The notes under the pieces are model-generated. The model searched no databases. It was not told the DNA's origin and saw only the letters and a list, made by a program, of their open reading frames with translations. The position numbers and the translations under genes are program-made. Source: Pseudomonadota bacterium (GTDB lineage: Bacteria > Pseudomonadota > Alphaproteobacteria > Caulobacterales > Caulobacteraceae). From it: a DNA stretch of 39,361 bases. Below, in pieces: positions 31,852 through 39,279 of the stretch; position 1 is the first letter of the stretch; each line of letters starts with the position of its first letter. The stretch is from NCBI GenBank assembly GCA_023434265.1, contig JAEYTA010000015.1, positions 1 through 39,361 of the forward strand, read 5' to 3'.

Positions 31852-32442
31852 TCAGCCGTCGCGGCCGGCTCCGTCGCTGACGCAGCCGAACAGCAGATGA
31901 TCTGCCCACGCGCCGTTAATTTTGAGATAAGCCCGCGCTCGTCCCTCGAGATCGAAGCCGGCCTTTTCGAGCACCCGACGCGACGCCGCGTTGGCGGGCA
32001 CGCAGGCGGCCTCGATGCGATGCAGCCGCAGTTCATCGAACGCGTAGGCGGTCAACGCCCGCACCGCCGCCGTGGCGTGGCCCTGCCCGGCGAACGGCCG
32101 GCCGATCCAGTAGCCGAGGGTCCCGGTCTCGGCCACGCCCCGGCGTACGTTGGACAGGGTGATGGCCCCGACGAGGGCGCGGTCCGGCTCGCGGAAGATG
32201 AAGAACGGCCAGGCGTTTCCCGCCTCCATCTCGCGGCCGTAGATGGCCAGCCGGCGCTTGAAGGCGGCGCGGGTCAGGTCGTCGTCGGGCCAGGTCGGCT
32301 CCCACGGCTGCAGATAGGCCCGGGACTCCAGCCTCAGGCTCGCCCACGCCTCATGGTCGCCGGCGCGCGGCGGACGCAGCACCACGCCCTTCCCCCGCAC
32401 GACCGGGCCGTTCGCCTCGCTGATCCAGTCGAGAAGCGCCAT
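31852..32442 (-). CDS. GNAT family N-acetyltransferase, RimJ/RimL-like
   Basis: Acetyl-CoA-dependent acyltransferase of 196 residues. Landmarks are VVLRPPRAGDHEAWASLR near the N-terminus, WPFFIFREPDRALVGAITL, the acetyl-CoA loop TLGYWIGRPFAGQGHATAAV, LRLHRIEAACVPANAASRRV and LEKAGFDLEGRARAYLKING. This is the RimJ pattern for N-terminal or small-molecule acetylation; substrate unknown. It starts 12 bases after the M16 peptidase stop and ends 26 bases before the pdeA TTG. Confidence 0.93.
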   Translation of the reverse strand: MALLDWISEANGPVVRGKGVVLRPPRAGDHEAWASLRLESRAYLQPWEPTWPDDDLTRAAFKRRLAIYGREMEAGNAWPFFIFREPDRALVGAITLSNVRRGVAETGTLGYWIGRPFAGQGHATAAVRALTAYAFDELRLHRIEAACVPANAASRRVLEKAGFDLEGRARAYLKINGAWADHLLFGCVSDGAGRDG

Positions 32443-32454
32443 GGCCGCAGGATA

Positions 32455-33720
32455 TCAGCCGAACAGGGTCGACTGGAAGGCGGCGCCCGCGCCGGCGGCG
32501 GCGCGCGGTCCCAGAACGGCCGAGGCGGATGTCCCGCCCGACAGGGCCGCGGCGGCCGCGTCGCGGACGGTCGCGGGCGTCTGGGCGAGGGTGCGTTCCG
32601 CCGTCGTGCGAGAGTCGATCGGCGCGCCGAAGATCAGGGTCTGGGCCGCCGCCCGGCCGGCCCGTGCGGCGGGATTCTCGTCCGACATCCACAGGCCCGC
32701 GTTCAGCACCGCCTTGGCCCGCGCCACCTCGGCCTCCGTCGGACCGCCCTCGGCGAGGGCGCGCAGCTCCGTGGCGCAGACCTCCGCCAGCTCGACGGCG
32801 CGCTCGGCCGCCGCCCCCGCGTAGATGCCCAACACCCCCGCGTCCTCGTACGGCTCGTGCCAGGCGTCGATCGCATAGGCCAGACCACGCTCTTCCCGCG
32901 CGCTCTGGAACAGCCGCGAGGCCATGCCGCCGCCGAGAATCTCAGCCAGCATCCGGGCGGCCGGGAAGGTCGGATCGACCGCCGACGCCGCGGGCAGTTC
33001 GAAGACGATGTTGGCCTGCTCGATACGCCGCGACAGGGTCGCCGCCCCGCCCGTGAAGCGGGCCGGCGTCGGCGGCTCGACCGGCGTCGCCACCTCGGCG
33101 CCGAACCAGCGCTCCGCCACGGCCAGCAGTTCAGCCTCGTCGACCGCGCCGGAGGCGGCGACCACCATCCGGTCCGGCGAATAGAGCCGGGCCCGCCAGG
33201 CGGCGATAGAGTTGCGGTCGATCGGCGCCAGGCTGGCGAGCGAGCCGAGGATGGGCCGGCCCAGCGGCTGGCCGGCGAAGGCGCGGGTCTGCGCCATTTC
33301 GAAGACGTGGTCGTCCGGCGTGTCGAAGGCTTCGGCGATCTCCTGCGCCACCACCTCCTTCTCGCGCTCGATTTCCGCGGGGTCGAGCGTCGGGCGGAAC
33401 ACCAGGTCGGACAGCACCTGCATCGATGCGGGCAAGGCGCCCTCCAGCCCCCGCACCTCGAAGCTGGTGCGTTCGTAGCCGGTGGCGGCGTTGATCGACC
33501 CGCCCTGGCCCTCGATGCGTTCGACGATCTCGCGCGCCGCCATGTCGCCGGCGCCCTTGAAGACGAGGTGCTCCAGGCAATGCGACCAGCCGGAGGTCGC
33601 CTCGCTCTCCCAGCGGGCGCCGCCGCGCACCGCCACGGTCAGGGCGAGGGTGCGGAGCCCCGGCATGGGGTCGAAGACGACGCGGACGCCGTTCGACAGG
33701 GTGTGAAGCCGCGCAGTCAG
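32455..33720 (-). CDS. M16 family zinc peptidase (processing peptidase-like)
   Basis: Zinc metallopeptidase of the pitrilysin/mitochondrial processing peptidase group. The inverted zinc motif HCLEH is present (H47, E50, H51), followed by the conserved EREKEVVAQEI region that carries the third ligand. The family N-terminus LHTLSNGVRVVFDP is encoded upstream of the first ATG (33666), so I take the CTG at 33720 as the start: it overlaps the surf1 stop as CTGA and has AGGGGA 6 bases upstream. That gives 421 residues, the normal length of the single M16 half. Starting at 33666 would lose a conserved strand. Confidence 0.88.
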   Translation of the reverse strand: MTARLHTLSNGVRVVFDPMPGLRTLALTVAVRGGARWESEATSGWSHCLEHLVFKGAGDMAAREIVERIEGQGGSINAATGYERTSFEVRGLEGALPASMQVLSDLVFRPTLDPAEIEREKEVVAQEIAEAFDTPDDHVFEMAQTRAFAGQPLGRPILGSLASLAPIDRNSIAAWRARLYSPDRMVVAASGAVDEAELLAVAERWFGAEVATPVEPPTPARFTGGAATLSRRIEQANIVFELPAASAVDPTFPAARMLAEILGGGMASRLFQSAREERGLAYAIDAWHEPYEDAGVLGIYAGAAAERAVELAEVCATELRALAEGGPTEAEVARAKAVLNAGLWMSDENPAARAGRAAAQTLIFGAPIDSRTTAERTLAQTPATVRDAAAAALSGGTSASAVLGPRAAAGAGAAFQSTLFG

Positions 33721-34442
33721 GTTCGTTCCCCTGCCGTCGCCCGCGCCCGTCTACGCCGGAGCAGGGCGACGTAGAAACCGGCCAGCGCCAGCGCCAGGCC
33801 GAACCAGGTGATGGCGTAGCCGAGATGGTTGTTGGAGAAGGCCGCCGGCGGCGCCGTCGCGCGCAGCGCCGCCCACTCCGGGTTGGTCGAGGTGAGCGCG
33901 AACAGGGTCCAAGGCGCGACCGGCCCGTTCACCCCCAGCGCCTCGGCCATGGCGGCGTTGTCCCGCGCGAAGAAGTGACGCCCCTCGGCGGCGACCGCCA
34001 TGGGCCCGGGGGGCGGCGTGGTCCGCACCTCGGCGACGACCTGCACCGGTTGGTCCGAGGCGACGACCGGAGGCCGTGCCGAGATCACGTCCGCGACGAA
34101 GCCGCGGTCGACCAGCAGCGTTTCGGCGTAACCGGGATGGCGGCAGGCCGAGATGAGCCGAACCCCCGCCTGACCCTCATGAATGCTCTGAAGTTCGACG
34201 AACGGGGCGGTCGCCAGCCCGGGACAGACCAGCGCCACCTTCCGGAATTCCGGGCGATCGGCGGAGAAGACCTGGGACGGAGCCTCGGGCTGCAGCGCGC
34301 TGGCGGCCGCGGCGTCGCCGATCAGCGTCTCCTTCCACTGCATGCGCTGGACCTGCCAGACGCCGAGGGCGACGAGCACGAGGAACAGCACGGCCGAGGC
34401 CAGGGTCAGGCCCCACGGGAAGCGGAGGCGCTCGTCAGTCAC
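33717..34442 (-). CDS. surf1: SURF1 family cytochrome oxidase assembly protein
   Basis: Inner-membrane assembly factor of 241 residues for haem a insertion into oxidase subunit I. Two membrane helices flank a periplasmic domain: an N-terminal one (LTLASAVLFLVLVALGVWQV) followed by QRMQWKETLI, and a C-terminal one (YAITWFGLALALAGFYVALL) preceded by NNHLGYA. These terminal signatures are diagnostic for SURF1. Its start overlaps the end of the DUF983 gene by 8 bases. Part of the cta cluster. Confidence 0.95.
   Translation of the reverse strand: MTDERLRFPWGLTLASAVLFLVLVALGVWQVQRMQWKETLIGDAAAASALQPEAPSQVFSADRPEFRKVALVCPGLATAPFVELQSIHEGQAGVRLISACRHPGYAETLLVDRGFVADVISARPPVVASDQPVQVVAEVRTTPPPGPMAVAAEGRHFFARDNAAMAEALGVNGPVAPWTLFALTSTNPEWAALRATAPPAAFSNNHLGYAITWFGLALALAGFYVALLRRRRARATAGERT
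33727..33732 (-). promoter_or_regulatory. Shine-Dalgarno AGGGGA deciding a CTG start
   Basis: Six bases upstream of CTG 33720 on the minus strand, within the end of surf1. Together with the CTGA overlap it supports translational coupling of the M16 gene to surf1. Confidence 0.5.
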
Positions 34443-34815
34443 GGCGGGCCCTGTCGCGCATCTGCAGGGCGATCATCACGCCCTTGGCGGGGCGCATAAG
34501 GGCCAGCGACAGGCCCGCGACCAGCGGCAGGGCCGCGGCCGCGACCACCCACACCGGCGGGGCCCACGAAATCTGGATGAACAGGGCCCCGAACACGACC
34601 GGGGCCCCCGCGGCCTGCATGACGAAGACGGCGGCGCCGTCTCCGGTGTTCAGCGGCCGGAAGTCGTAGTCGCAGGCTTCGCAGCGCTCGACGACCTTCA
34701 GGAAGCCGGCGAACAGCCGGCCCCGGCCGCAGTCCGGACAGCGGCAAAGCAGACCGGCGCGGATCGGATCGATCCGCGCCGGCTGGCCGTGTGAAACTGT
34801 GGGGTCCTGGATCAA
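34435..34815 (-). CDS. DUF983 family membrane protein
   Basis: Protein of 126 residues. A zinc-ribbon-like segment, CRCPDCGRGRLFAGF followed by CEACDYDF, precedes two membrane helices (VVFGALFIQISW and VVAAAALPLVAGLSLALM). No ATG fits the conserved N-terminus; a TTG at 34815 overlaps the ctaE stop as TTGA, indicating coupled translation, but no good Shine-Dalgarno precedes it. DUF983 genes are regularly found between coxC and surf1 in alphaproteobacteria, which suggests a part in oxidase assembly. Function unproven. Confidence 0.85.
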   Translation of the reverse strand: MIQDPTVSHGQPARIDPIRAGLLCRCPDCGRGRLFAGFLKVVERCEACDYDFRPLNTGDGAAVFVMQAAGAPVVFGALFIQISWAPPVWVVAAAALPLVAGLSLALMRPAKGVMIALQMRDRARRD

Positions 34816-35720
34816 CCGAAGGTGACGTAGACGAAGGCGAAGAGGAACAGCCAGACCACGTCCACGAAGTGCCAGTACCAGGCCGCCGCCTCGAAGCCGA
34901 AGTGCTTCTCCGGTCGGAAGTGGCCGGCCAGCAGGCGCAGCAGGCAGACGGTCAGGAAGATGGTCCCGATCAGCACGTGGAAGCCGTGGAAGCCGGTGGC
35001 CATGAAGAAGATCGAGCCGTAGAGCCCGGTCCCGGCCGCTTCCTCGTTGAAGAACAGATGCTCGTGGATGATGTGCTGGTACTCGTACGCCTGCACCGCG
35101 GTGAACAGCACGCCGAGCGCGACGGTGATCATCAGGCCGATGCGGGTCGCCTTGCGGTCGCCGTGGGCGAGGGCGTGGTGGGCCCAGGTCACGGTGGTGC
35201 CGGACAGCAGCAGGATCACCGTGTTGAGCAGCGGCAGCTGCCAGGCGTCCAGGGTCTCGACGCCCTGCGGCGGCCAGGTCGACCACTTGCCGGCCACGTC
35301 GGCCCAGGCGCCGACCTCCGGGATCAGGGTCCGAGCCTCGTTGAAGAGGCTCATCTCGAAGAACATCCAGAAGAAGGCCGCGAAGAACATCACCTCCGAG
35401 GCGATGAACAGGATCATGCCGTAGCGCAGGCCCAGCGATACGACCGGCGTGTGGTCGCCCTGGTGGCTTTCCTTGATCACGTCCGACCACCAGCCGAACA
35501 TCGACACCAGCACCCCCGCCAGGCCGGCGAAGAACATCGCCTTGTCGCCCTTGGTCAGCAGGGCGTCGGACAGCGGGCCCGCGCCTTCGGCGGCGAGGCC
35601 CTTCATCCACACCACCGCGCCGATCAGCATGATCGCGGCGGCGAAGGAGGACACCAGCGGCCAGGGGCTGGGGTTGACCAGGTGGTAGTCGTGATGCGGG
35701 GTCGCGTGGGCGTCGGCCAT
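34812..35720 (-). CDS. ctaE: cytochrome c oxidase subunit III
   Basis: Core subunit III of the aa3-type oxidase, 302 residues with seven membrane segments. Features are the N-terminal HDYHLVNPSPWPLVSSF, LRYGMILFIASEVMFFAAFF with the conserved membrane Glu, the WPPQGVETLDAWQLPLLNT loop, TVTWAHHALAHGDR, and the final ATGFHGFHVLIGTIFL and WYWHFVDVVWLFLFAFVY segments. These are hallmark subunit III motifs. It precedes DUF983 and surf1 on the minus strand and is preceded by ctaG with a 49-base gap. Confidence 0.97.
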   Translation of the reverse strand: MADAHATPHHDYHLVNPSPWPLVSSFAAAIMLIGAVVWMKGLAAEGAGPLSDALLTKGDKAMFFAGLAGVLVSMFGWWSDVIKESHQGDHTPVVSLGLRYGMILFIASEVMFFAAFFWMFFEMSLFNEARTLIPEVGAWADVAGKWSTWPPQGVETLDAWQLPLLNTVILLLSGTTVTWAHHALAHGDRKATRIGLMITVALGVLFTAVQAYEYQHIIHEHLFFNEEAAGTGLYGSIFFMATGFHGFHVLIGTIFLTVCLLRLLAGHFRPEKHFGFEAAAWYWHFVDVVWLFLFAFVYVTFG

Positions 35721-35769
35721 CGGGGTCTCTTGAACGGTCGAGAGTCGTTGGTGTGGGCTATAGCGTCGC

Positions 35770-36333
35770 CTATCCGGCCGCGCCAGAGGCAGGGGCGCCG
35801 TTTGCCGCCTGCTCGAAGGCCTGGGTCGGATAGAAGGTGTAGCTGAGGGTGATTTCGGACACGCCGCGGCTTTCGCGATCGGTCGCCATCTCCGGCGCGA
35901 CGAAGTACTGCACCGGGAATTTGATCGTCTCGCCGGGCTGGATCACCTGCTCCTCGAAGCAGAAGCACTGCAGCTTCTGGAAGTACGGCCCGGCCCGTTC
36001 CGGCACGACGGTGTAGGCCGCCTTGGCGCTGATCGGGGCGTCCGAGGTGTTCGTCACGTCGAACAGGGCGATGCCGGTCTCGCCGATGCGGACCCGCTGG
36101 CTGACCTGCTCGGCCCGGAAGGTCATCGGCAAGCCGCGGACGTTGGTGTCGAAGCGGACCAGCACCGTTCGGTCCAGCTGCACGTCCGGGGCCGCCTCGG
36201 CGCGGCGGACGGTGCCGTCGAAGCCGGTCACCTGGCAGAACATCCGATACAGCGGCACCGCCGCGAAGGCCGCGCCGGTCATGCCCATGACGCCGACGAC
36301 GCAGGAGATGGCGACCAGATCGGTGCGCTTCAT
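35770..36333 (-). CDS. ctaG: cytochrome c oxidase assembly protein CtaG (Cox11)
   Basis: Copper chaperone of 187 residues inserting CuB into oxidase subunit I. It has one N-terminal membrane helix (ISCVVGVMGMTGAAFAAVPL) ending in YRMFCQVTGFDGT, a periplasmic immunoglobulin-like domain, and the copper-binding C123/C125 in KLQCFCFEEQ. The C-terminal LSYTFYPTQ is typical. Its ATG overlaps the stop of the coxF-like gene (ATGA), indicating coupled translation. Confidence 0.96.
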   Translation of the reverse strand: MKRTDLVAISCVVGVMGMTGAAFAAVPLYRMFCQVTGFDGTVRRAEAAPDVQLDRTVLVRFDTNVRGLPMTFRAEQVSQRVRIGETGIALFDVTNTSDAPISAKAAYTVVPERAGPYFQKLQCFCFEEQVIQPGETIKFPVQYFVAPEMATDRESRGVSEITLSYTFYPTQAFEQAANGAPASGAAG

Positions 36334-36506
36334 CTCGCGCCCGCCACGACCTGACCCGCCGCCTCGGCCTCGGCGCGATCGTTGATGTTCCGCTTCAGGT
36401 TCAACACGGTGATGGTGAACACCAGCACGATGAAGACCACCAGCCCGCCGGCGATGGCGAGGTTCCGCCGCTTGCGGGCTTCCAGTTGCTCGGGGGTCAG
36501 GCGCAT
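36330..36506 (-). CDS. coxF: CoxF-like small single-span membrane protein
   Basis: Short gene of 58 residues (MRLTPEQLEARKRRNLAIAG at the start). It has a basic N-terminus, one membrane helix (LVVFIVLVFTITVLNL) and a charged C-terminal tail. It sits between ctaB (4 bases upstream) and ctaG (ATGA overlap), the position where a small coxF-type gene is found in other alphaproteobacterial oxidase operons. Codon use matches the neighbours. Probably an oxidase assembly accessory; the role is not established. Confidence 0.82.
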   Translation of the reverse strand: MRLTPEQLEARKRRNLAIAGGLVVFIVLVFTITVLNLKRNINDRAEAEAAGQVVAGAR

Positions 36507-36510
36507 CGGT

Positions 36511-37479
36511 TTACAGGCTCACGGTCCGGGTCAGGCTCTCGACCAGCAGGGCGGCGAACAGGGCCATCAGGTAGAGAATCGAGAAGGCGAACAGGTTCCG
36601 GGCCGGTTTGGCCTCGGCGCGCACATCATACAATGCGGCCTCTCGCCCCACGGCGTCGGCCTTGTCCGGCTGGTCGCCGGCGCGCGACCGCCACAGGCGG
36701 AAGGCCAGGGCGAGGAAGCCCAGGCCGCCGGCGACCGAGACGGCCAGGTAGATGGGGCCGCCCATGCCGGTCAGGCCGGGCGCGACGGCCGCCGGCACGA
36801 AGACCAGGCTGTAGAGCAGGATCTGCAGCCGGGTGCTCTTCGGGCCGCGGGCCACCGGCATCATCGGGATGCCCGCGCGGGCGTAATCGCCGGCCGAATA
36901 GAGCGCCAGCGCCCAGCTGTGCGGCGGGGTCCACAGGAAGATGATCAGGAACAGCAGCCACGGCTGCCATGGCGCGGCGCCGGTGGCGGCGGCCCAGCCG
37001 ATCACCGGCGGGAAGGCCCCGGCGGCGCCGCCGATGACGATGTTCTGGGGCGTCCGACGCTTGAGCAGCAGGGTGTAGAAGACCGCGTAGTAGAGGATGG
37101 TCAGCAGCAGCAGGCCGCCGGCCAGCCAGTTGGTCGTCAGGCCCAGCAGCATCACCGAGAACACGGACAGGATGACGCCGAAGGCCATGGCGTCGTTGCG
37201 CGACACGCGCCCGGCGGCGACGGGCCGCCCGCGGGTGCGGCGCATCAGGGCGTCGGTCTCGCCCTCAAGCGCCATGTTCAACGCCCCGGCGGCGCCGGCC
37301 CCGACGGCGATGCACAGCACGGCGATGGCCGAGGACAGCCAGCCCAGCTCGCCGCCCGCGACCACCAGCCCGGTCACCGCGGTGAAGATCACCAGCGACA
37401 TCACGCGCGGCTTCAGCAGCTGGAAGAAGTCTTCCGGCTGGGCCGTGGAGATGGCGGGGGCGGCGGCGGGTTCGGTCAT
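36511..37479 (-). CDS. ctaB: protohaem IX farnesyltransferase (haem O synthase)
   Basis: UbiA-family prenyltransferase of 322 residues adding a farnesyl group to haem B, the first step to haem A. About eight or nine membrane segments. The first acidic motif is NMALEGETDALMRRT (N68, E72, E74, D76), in which the usual first Asp of NxxxDxxxD is Glu. Next come RGRPVAAGRVS, YTLLLKRRTPQNIVIGGAAG with AFPPVIGWAA, and WTPPHSWALALYSAGDYARA leading to GIPMMPV. These match CtaB/CyoE rather than other UbiA enzymes. It follows ctaD after a hairpin and is tightly linked to the coxF-like gene. Confidence 0.95.
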   Translation of the reverse strand: MTEPAAAPAISTAQPEDFFQLLKPRVMSLVIFTAVTGLVVAGGELGWLSSAIAVLCIAVGAGAAGALNMALEGETDALMRRTRGRPVAAGRVSRNDAMAFGVILSVFSVMLLGLTTNWLAGGLLLLTILYYAVFYTLLLKRRTPQNIVIGGAAGAFPPVIGWAAATGAAPWQPWLLFLIIFLWTPPHSWALALYSAGDYARAGIPMMPVARGPKSTRLQILLYSLVFVPAAVAPGLTGMGGPIYLAVSVAGGLGFLALAFRLWRSRAGDQPDKADAVGREAALYDVRAEAKPARNLFAFSILYLMALFAALLVESLTRTVSL

Positions 37480-37528
37480 CGGCTATCCAACGCGCTCAAC
37501 TAGCGCGAAGCGCGGTAGTGCACAAAAT

Positions 37529-37562
37529 GGCTGGGGGCCGCTCCTGTGCAGGAGCGGCCCCC
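37529..37562 (-). terminator. intrinsic terminator or attenuator between ctaD and ctaB
   Basis: A perfect 14-bp inverted repeat (37533-37546 and 37549-37562) with a 2-base centre lies 29 bases after the ctaD stop. On the minus strand it is followed by AGCCATTTTG, with a short T run a few bases from the stem. The stem is strong but the T tract is modest, so partial termination is likely. Confidence 0.7.
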
Positions 37563-37591
37563 GATTGGTCTCTCCGGACTGGCCGGTCCCC

Positions 37592-39256
37592 TTAATGCTC
37601 GTCGCGCTTGACCACCGGCAGTTCGTTGAACTGGTGGTGCGGCGGGGGCGAGGACAGGGTCCACTCCAGGGTCGTGGCGCCTTCGCCCCACGGATTGGGC
37701 ACGCCCTTGCGACGACGCACGGCCGCCTCGAGCAGCATGGCCAGGAAGATCACCACGCCGACGAGGGTAATGACGTAGCCCACCGACGAGACATGGTTCC
37801 ACAGGGTGTAGGCTTCCGGATAGTCGACGTAGCGACGCGGCATGCCTTGCAGGCCCAGGAAGTGCTGCGGGAAGAAGACCACGTTCACCCCGACGAACAT
37901 CACCCAGAAGTGGGCGGCGCCGAGGAACTCGTTGTACTTCACGCCGAACATCTTCTCGAACCAGTAGTAGAACCCGGCGAAGATCGAAAACACGGCGCCC
38001 AGCGACAGCACGTAGTGGAAGTGGGCGACGACGTAGTAGGTGTCGTGAAGGCTGTAGTCGATGCCGGCGTTGGCCAGCACCACGCCGGTGACGCCGCCGA
38101 CGGTGAACAGGAAGATGAAGCCCATCGCCCAAAGCATCGGCGTCTTGAAGGTGATGGAGCCGCCCCACATGGTGGCGATCCAGCTGAAGATCTTCACCCC
38201 GGTCGGCACCGCGATGATCATCGTCGCGGCCACGAAGTAGGCGCGCAGCTCGATGGTCATGCCGGCCGTGTACATGTGGTGCGCCCACACGATGAAGCCG
38301 ATGAAGCCGATGGCGACCATGGCGTAGGCCATCGCCAGATAGCCGAAGATCGGCTTCTTCGAGAAGGTCGAGACGATGTGCGAGATCATGCCGAAGCCCG
38401 GCAGGATCATGATGTACACCTCGGGGTGACCGAAGAACCAGAACAGGTGCTGGTACATCACCGGGTCACCGCCGCCGGCGGGCGTGAAGAAGCTGGTGCC
38501 GAAGTTGCGGTCGGCCAGCAGCATGGTGATGGCGCCGGCGAGCACCGGCAGCGACAGCAGCAGCAGGAAGGCGGTGATCAGCACGCCCCAGGCGAACAGC
38601 GGCATGCGGTGCAGGGTCATGCCCGGCGCGCGCATGTTGAAGATGGTGGTGATGAAGTTGATCGCGCCGAGGATCGACGAGGCGCCGGCCATGTGCAGCG
38701 AGAAGATGGCCAGATCGAACGACGGGCCGGTGTGGCCCATGGTCGAGAGCGGCGGATAGGCCGTCCAGCCGCCGCCGAAGCCGCGGCCCGGGCCGCCATC
38801 GACGAACATCGACACGACCAGCAGCACGAAGGCGAAGAACAGCATCCAGAACGAGATGTTGTTCATGCGCGGGAAGGCCATGTCCGGCGCGCCGATCATG
38901 ATCGGCGTGAAGTAGTTGGCGAAGCCGCCCATGGTCGCGGGCATGACCACGAAGAACACCATGATCAGGGCGTGCGCCGTGACGGTGACGTTGTAGCCGT
39001 GCTTGGACGCCTCGACGATGCCGAGCTGCTGGATGATCGAACCTTCACGGAACAGCTGGATGCCCGGCTCCGCCAGCTCCCAGCGAATCAGGCCCGACAG
39101 GGCGCCGCCCACCAGGCCGGTGAAGATGGCGAACATCAGGTAGAGCATCCCGATGTCCTTGTGGTTCGTCGACAGGAACCAGCGGGTGAAGAAGCCCGGC
39201 TTGTGGTCGTGATGACCGTCGTGGTCGTGGGCGAGGTTCTGGGCTGCGGTGGCCAT
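37592..39256 (-). CDS. ctaD: cytochrome c oxidase subunit I
   Basis: Catalytic subunit of the aa3-type terminal oxidase, 554 residues with twelve membrane segments. The N-terminus STNHKDIGMLYLMFAIFTG is characteristic. The haem a ligand region includes TAHALIMVFFVVMPATMGG. FFGHPEVYIMILPGFGMISH provides the CuB histidine with its cross-linked tyrosine and the A1-type glutamate. WAHHMYTAGM gives two further CuB histidines, and VAHFHYVLSLGAVF the haem ligands. Proton-channel residues in NYFTPIMIGAPDMAFPRMNN are intact. The His/Asp-rich N-terminus (HDHDGHHDHK) might bind metal. Confidence 0.98.
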   Translation of the reverse strand: MATAAQNLAHDHDGHHDHKPGFFTRWFLSTNHKDIGMLYLMFAIFTGLVGGALSGLIRWELAEPGIQLFREGSIIQQLGIVEASKHGYNVTVTAHALIMVFFVVMPATMGGFANYFTPIMIGAPDMAFPRMNNISFWMLFFAFVLLVVSMFVDGGPGRGFGGGWTAYPPLSTMGHTGPSFDLAIFSLHMAGASSILGAINFITTIFNMRAPGMTLHRMPLFAWGVLITAFLLLLSLPVLAGAITMLLADRNFGTSFFTPAGGGDPVMYQHLFWFFGHPEVYIMILPGFGMISHIVSTFSKKPIFGYLAMAYAMVAIGFIGFIVWAHHMYTAGMTIELRAYFVAATMIIAVPTGVKIFSWIATMWGGSITFKTPMLWAMGFIFLFTVGGVTGVVLANAGIDYSLHDTYYVVAHFHYVLSLGAVFSIFAGFYYWFEKMFGVKYNEFLGAAHFWVMFVGVNVVFFPQHFLGLQGMPRRYVDYPEAYTLWNHVSSVGYVITLVGVVIFLAMLLEAAVRRRKGVPNPWGEGATTLEWTLSSPPPHHQFNELPVVKRDEH

Positions 39257-39279
39257 GTCTCTGGGGCTCTCGCGTATCG

